A stretch of 25,228 nucleotides of DNA from positions 1 to 25,228 of the forward strand of contig JAAMPI010000810.1 of NCBI GenBank assembly GCA_013054445.1, written 5' to 3'. Positions 21,330-25,228 of the stretch are shown piece by piece (positions within the stretch are counted from its first letter, which is position 1; every line of letters begins with the position of its first letter). Below the pieces are notes generated by a model that was not told the DNA's origin, did not search any database, and saw only the letters and a list, made by a program, of their open reading frames with translations. A program made the position numbers and the translations under genes. This DNA comes from Cudoniella acicularis (taxonomy: Eukaryota; Ascomycota; Leotiomycetes; Helotiales; Helotiaceae).

Positions 21330-24206
21330 GCACGTGACTGGAATCGCTTTCTCAACAACATTGTTATCGTTGTCTCCGAAAAGTCTTCACAACGGACCAT
21401 TGCTCATGAGCTCAAACGCCAACTGTCTGCACTAGGAATTTTGGGTTGTGATGTGCGTTCTTTCGCCCAGGCTGTTCGGTCGGCCAACGCCAATAGCAAG
21501 TCGTCTTATATCTTTCTCCCGGAGCTTGAATTCCCGTTTCTTTCTTGTATGAGCTCAGATCAGTACGCCGTTTTGCAAACGATGGTAACTTCCGCAAAGA
21601 AAATCCTTTGGGTTACCAAAGGTGGGGGCCAACACGCGGATACGCCCGAATTTGACCTTGTCACTGGTTTTGCGAGATGTATTCGGACTGAATACAGCAA
21701 TCTAAGTTTTGTGACTCTTGCACTCGATCCTATCAACACAATTACGAAAAACATTGACCACATCGTTAAAGCCTTCCGGAAAATTGCCTTCCAGGGCCAA
21801 ATCAACTTTGGCGAACAAGAATTTGTGCAAAAGAATGATGATATTCACATTAATCGCATTGGCGAGCACAGCATTCTGAATTAACATGTCCATTCCAAGA
21901 CCAATCCACAGAGTGCGAAGCTGCAGGAATTCACCTCGCGACCACTAGCTTTAAGTATCTCTTCGCCTGGTCTACTTAACACAATCCAATTTGTTACCGA
22001 TGACCTGTACGATGAGCCACTAAATCCAGACGAGGTTGAGGTAAAGGTGAAAGCGACCGGCCTAAATTTCAAAGACATATTAGTATTGCTTTCTTGTGTG
22101 CCTAGTCAACACATTGGCGTAGAGTGCGCGGGGGTCATAACTAAAGTGGGCAAAGCTGTGATGGAGTGTTTTAAGCCAGGGGATAGAGTTTTGTGTGTTG
22201 CAGAAGGTGCGTACAAGACGTACGTCCGAACAAAGGGATGTGTCGTTGCCAAAATACCAGAATGGCTGTCTTTTGTGGCGGCAGCAGCTATTCCAGTAGC
22301 GTATGGCACGGCATTCTACTCGTTATACGAGGTCGGACGGATGCGAGCCAACTCGACCATCTTAATCCACTGCGGAGCAGGCGGCGTTGGGCAAGCGGCC
22401 ATCCAGTTGGCTAAGCTTTTGACACCGTCTTCCAAAATTTATGTCACGGTGGGTAGCGAAGCTAAAAAAACAGCTTGTAGTGGAGAAATACGGCATACCT
22501 GAAAACAATATCTTCTCTAGCAGAGGTTACGCCTTTGCTGACGGTGTCAAGAGGATGACTAACAATCGTGGAGTAGATCTGGTTCTCAATTCCTTGGCAG
22601 GCGAGAAGCTCGTGCGTTCTTGGGAATGCATAGCACCTTTTGGGCATTTTGTTGAGATTGGTCTCAAAGACATTAACTCCTATGGAAGTCTTCCAATGAC
22701 TCCGTTTGCAAGAAATGTCTCCTTCTCTTCGGTCAACCTCGCAATAATGATACACGATTCTCCAGAAAAGTACGGGGAAATTTAGATTCGCGTCATGGCA
22801 TTACTCCTAGATCAGAAGATTGAAGTTGAAGTTCCTCACGTTTATAACTACTCCCAGTTGGAGGATGCGTTTCGTTTCTTACAGAGTGGAAAGAACATGG
22901 GAAAGGTGGTGGCAGAGTTACACGAGTTCGACATTGTGCCGGTAAGAAGTAATGCGGCCGGACACTTTCTGTTTGCTGACTATGTGTGACTTAGGTCGTC
23001 CCAAATGCGAGACCCAGCTATCAATTTGACCCTAGTGCATCATACTTGATATCAGGCGGCTTTGGGGGGTTAGGGCGTAGTATCACACGATGGATGGCCT
23101 CTCGAGGTGCCAAAAATTTTGTTATCCTTTCACGCTCGGGGGCATCAAGTGTTGCAGCTTTGGAGCTCTTGGATGAGATGGCACAGAAAGGTGTGAAGGT
23201 TTTTGCGCCCTCATGTGACACGAGTCATGAAGAGTCGTTAGCAGCGGTTTTGAGAGACTGCACACAAGATTTGCCACCGATCAAAGGATGTGTTCAGGCA
23301 GCAATGGATTTGAGAGTATGTATCTCCGGGGTCTTCGCTTTGTATGCGCATACTGACTACGACTAGGACAGTATTTTCGAGAACATGAAAGTGGAAGGCT
23401 TCAACTCAAGTCTCGACCCCAAAGTCAAAGGATCATGGAATCTCCACAATCAACTACCCAAAGGCATGGACTTTTTCATCATGCTTTCATCAGTCACTGG
23501 AATATTGGGCGCTAGCAGTCAATCAAATTATGGAGCTGGCAACACGTTCCAAGATGCGTTGTCCAAACACCGAGTCGCTCGTTGGGAAAGGGCCGTTTCG
23601 TTAGACCTAGGCATCATAGAGGGCGCAGGATTTGTGGCCGAAAATCCCGAAATAAAGAGTATCCTGGTCGCACATGGTTATTTCGAGATTGAAGAGGTAC
23701 AATTTCATGCTATCTTGGATTATTACTGCAGTCCAACGCTCCCACTCCTCTCTACATCGGAAAGTCAGCTCGTAGTTGGCATCAAAACACCGGCATCCAT
23801 CAAAGCAGATGGATTAGAAACGCCATATTGGGTTCACCAACCAATGTTCAGGACCCTTTTTCAAATGGATAATGACCTTATCCAACGATCTTCTTTCGAA
23901 ACACAAAAGGACTATAAATCCGTCTTGCTGTCCGCGGAGTCTTCAATTGACGCCATTGATATAATGTGCACAGCTTTAAAAGAAAAGTTGTCTAAGTTAT
24001 TGTCTATTCCGCTCGAGGTCATTGATGGCCACAGCTCTATCACAAGTTATGGCACAGATTCTTTGGTCGCCGTAGAGCTGAAAAACTGGCTTTCGAAGGA
24101 AATGGGTGCAGATATCACGACCTTAGAGATCCTAGGAAATACAAGTCTCTTAAATTTTGGCAGGGTAGTGTTGGAGAAAAGTACGTTCGTTGCATTTGAA
24201 GGATAG
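21330..24206 (+). pseudogene. Highly reducing polyketide synthase, C-terminal half (psiKR-ER-KR-ACP)
   Basis: Domains in order: structural psiKR (21330 to about 21880, with ILWVTKGGG and LVTGFARCIRTE); enoyl reductase (about 21980-22940, with ATGLNFKDI and NADPH-binding GAGGVGQAAIQLA); ketoreductase (about 22995-23650, with ISGGFGGLGRS and catalytic Ser/Tyr/Asn in MLSSVTG...SNYGAGN); linker; acyl carrier (about 23950-24180, with GTDSL, whose Ser takes phosphopantetheine). Introns at 22942-22994 and 23316-23366 splice normally. Lesions: in-frame TAA at 21882-21884, +1 base in the A7 run at 22464-22470, and TAG at 22783-22785. KS, AT, DH and most of MT are absent from the window; upstream lies unrelated sequence. 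A working HR-PKS is about 2300-2600 residues and builds reduced polyketide chains iteratively. This copy cannot initiate or extend a chain. Active-site residues of ER, KR and ACP remain, which suggests recent decay. Confidence 0.9.
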
Positions 24207-24435
24207 GGAATTTTGTCCAATTCTCGGGCTTCATGATAACCTCATTATTGGTGCATTGTGGCCTTTTTTCTTGCGAGAACTCATATCTTTTAGTGTTGAG
24301 ATTGAAAGCGCGCTCTGGTCTTGGCCTCCAAAATATTCAATTGCAAATTCTTCCAGGTTTAGAAGCTTTTCATAGTCATCAATTGGCTTTGTAGCGCATT
24401 TATAACTCAGTGTACAAGACTGGATATCAAGGTAG
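24207..24435. other. Gap between PKS stop and LTR
   Basis: It holds the 3' flank of the PKS relic. On the minus strand a frame of about 65 codons is open from the LTR edge to a stop at about 24237, without its own ATG. It includes YEKLLNLEEFAIEYFGG, which looks protein-like, but I recognise no family. It could be the 3' end of a gene cut by the retroelement, or chance. Confidence 0.35.
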
Positions 24436-24612
24436 TGTCACGGAGTTGGTTCACGTGACCTGTTCTACACGTGACGGCGCTAGGCCTAAGCGAGGTTTCG
24501 GGCAGAGGTTAAATACGTAGCAGCTTCTCCCTTCCCCTTCTTCTCTTCTTCGTCGATTATTCTAAGGAATAGAGCACTATTTAGTTTGACTTCTCCTGAG
24601 TGCTCTATGACA
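24436..24612 (+). mobile_element. 5' LTR of Ty3/gypsy-like element
   Basis: This 177-bp segment has inverted terminal TGTCA...TGACA and lies directly before a gypsy gag frame. It contains two CACGTGAC motifs (24452 and 24469). The five bases before it, ggtag, would be one copy of the target-site duplication; the other end is outside the window. No standard tRNA primer-binding site follows directly. The boundary is set by the termini only. Confidence 0.5.
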
Positions 24613-25228
24613 AAAACAAGACGAATCAACCTCACGATAGCGCCACGTGCCGGAAGCCCCTCTAAGGGCAAAACCCACGAATTACAACCCCCGATTCTAC
24701 CGCCCTAGGGCGATTCAACGACTAAACGTTCCGACAGTAAGACTGTCGACGTCTACAGCCAACTCCAAACCCTTTAGCAGTCCCAGGAGGACTAGCAACT
24801 CAAGACCCAACAAACCGACCAGAAGATAGACCAGATTCAGAATCTTCTACACCAACTTTTAGCTAGAGACGAGTCACGTGGTCGATCCGTACGACGCTCC
24901 CCTCTACGCTCCGAAGCTCCTACGTTCCTAACAGTAGAACGCTACTCGGAAGCCTCTACCGCCACGTCCCAGAAAACCCCACGCTCCGCAAGGCTTCCCG
25001 ACCCAGATAAGCTGTCGGATGGGATAGACCCTACCTTCAAGTACTGGGAGGTGGAAATCGACAGTAAGCTACAGGTGAACGCCGATCACTTCGAGACTGA
25101 GGCCGCCAGGATGGCTTATATCTTTGCCCGTGCGCAAGGCGACGCCCGGAAGCACCTGTTCCCTCGATATAATAGTCGTACACAGACGTCCGGAACCTCC
25201 GAGTCCTAGAGATCTACTAGAGGGATCT
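24607..25228 (+). mobile_element. Ty3/gypsy retrotransposon gag, degraded and partial
   Basis: One frame, open from an ATG at 24607 that overlaps the LTR end, runs to the window edge but for four TAG codons (24706, 24775, 24793, 25207). It contains a Gln-rich stretch that may form a coiled coil (KTQQTDQKIDQIQNLLHQ), a basic linker, then LPDPDKLSDGIDPTFKYWEV and the ARMAYIFARAQGDARKHLFP block of fungal gypsy capsid proteins. Gag forms the particle that packages element RNA. All four stops are TAG, and two sit in a Gln-rich run, as expected if CAG was changed to TAG by RIP-type C-to-T mutation at CpA. The pol region would lie past the right edge. Confidence 0.8.

Overview
The window is nuclear DNA of a filamentous ascomycete (Pezizomycotina). 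The support is short introns of about 48-130 nt with GTANGT-type donors and CTAAC/CTGAC/CTAAT branch points, a HET-domain gene, an NB-ARC/TPR NLR-type gene, a CYP52-like P450, the back half of a highly reducing polyketide synthase (HR-PKS), and a Ty3/gypsy gag. The species cannot be named from sequence alone. No tRNA, rRNA or CRISPR was seen.

Layout. 1-1941: no recognisable gene, but strong G-quadruplex-type tracts on both strands. 1942-5269 (-): two-exon NLR-like STAND protein. 5270-5932: shared divergent promoter with a CCG-N4-CGG palindrome inside a larger inverted repeat. 5933-7849 (+): intact five-exon P450 of 531 aa. 8408-10617 (+): HET-domain gene broken by two homopolymer frameshifts. 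11188-12815 (-): MFS transporter pseudogene. 14514-14921 (+): truncated 2-oxoglutarate/Fe(II) dioxygenase relic. 15216-15591: AT-rich stretch with a possible solo LTR and a 14-bp minisatellite. 16078-16872 (-): intact three-exon glutathione S-transferase. 18369-19522 (-): six-finger C2H2 protein whose frame switch is either a 50-nt intron or a homopolymer error. 20130-20481 (-): small secreted-protein candidate with an early stop. 20830-24206 (+): HR-PKS relic (psiKR-ER-KR-ACP) without KS and AT. 24436-25228 (+): 5' LTR and start of a gypsy element with four in-frame TAG codons, running off the window.

How it fits together. The left third carries genes of the kind used in fungal self/non-self recognition and regulated cell death (NLR, HET) around an intact P450. 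The right two thirds look like a decayed secondary-metabolite locus: PKS, transporter and dioxygenase relics, with an intact GST and a possible C2H2 regulator surviving, edged by retroelements. That grouping is inference. Several lesions are single-base changes in A/T homopolymers, so base-calling error must be excluded before those genes are called dead. The nonsense codons in the PKS, MFS and gag relics are not of that kind and look like real decay.
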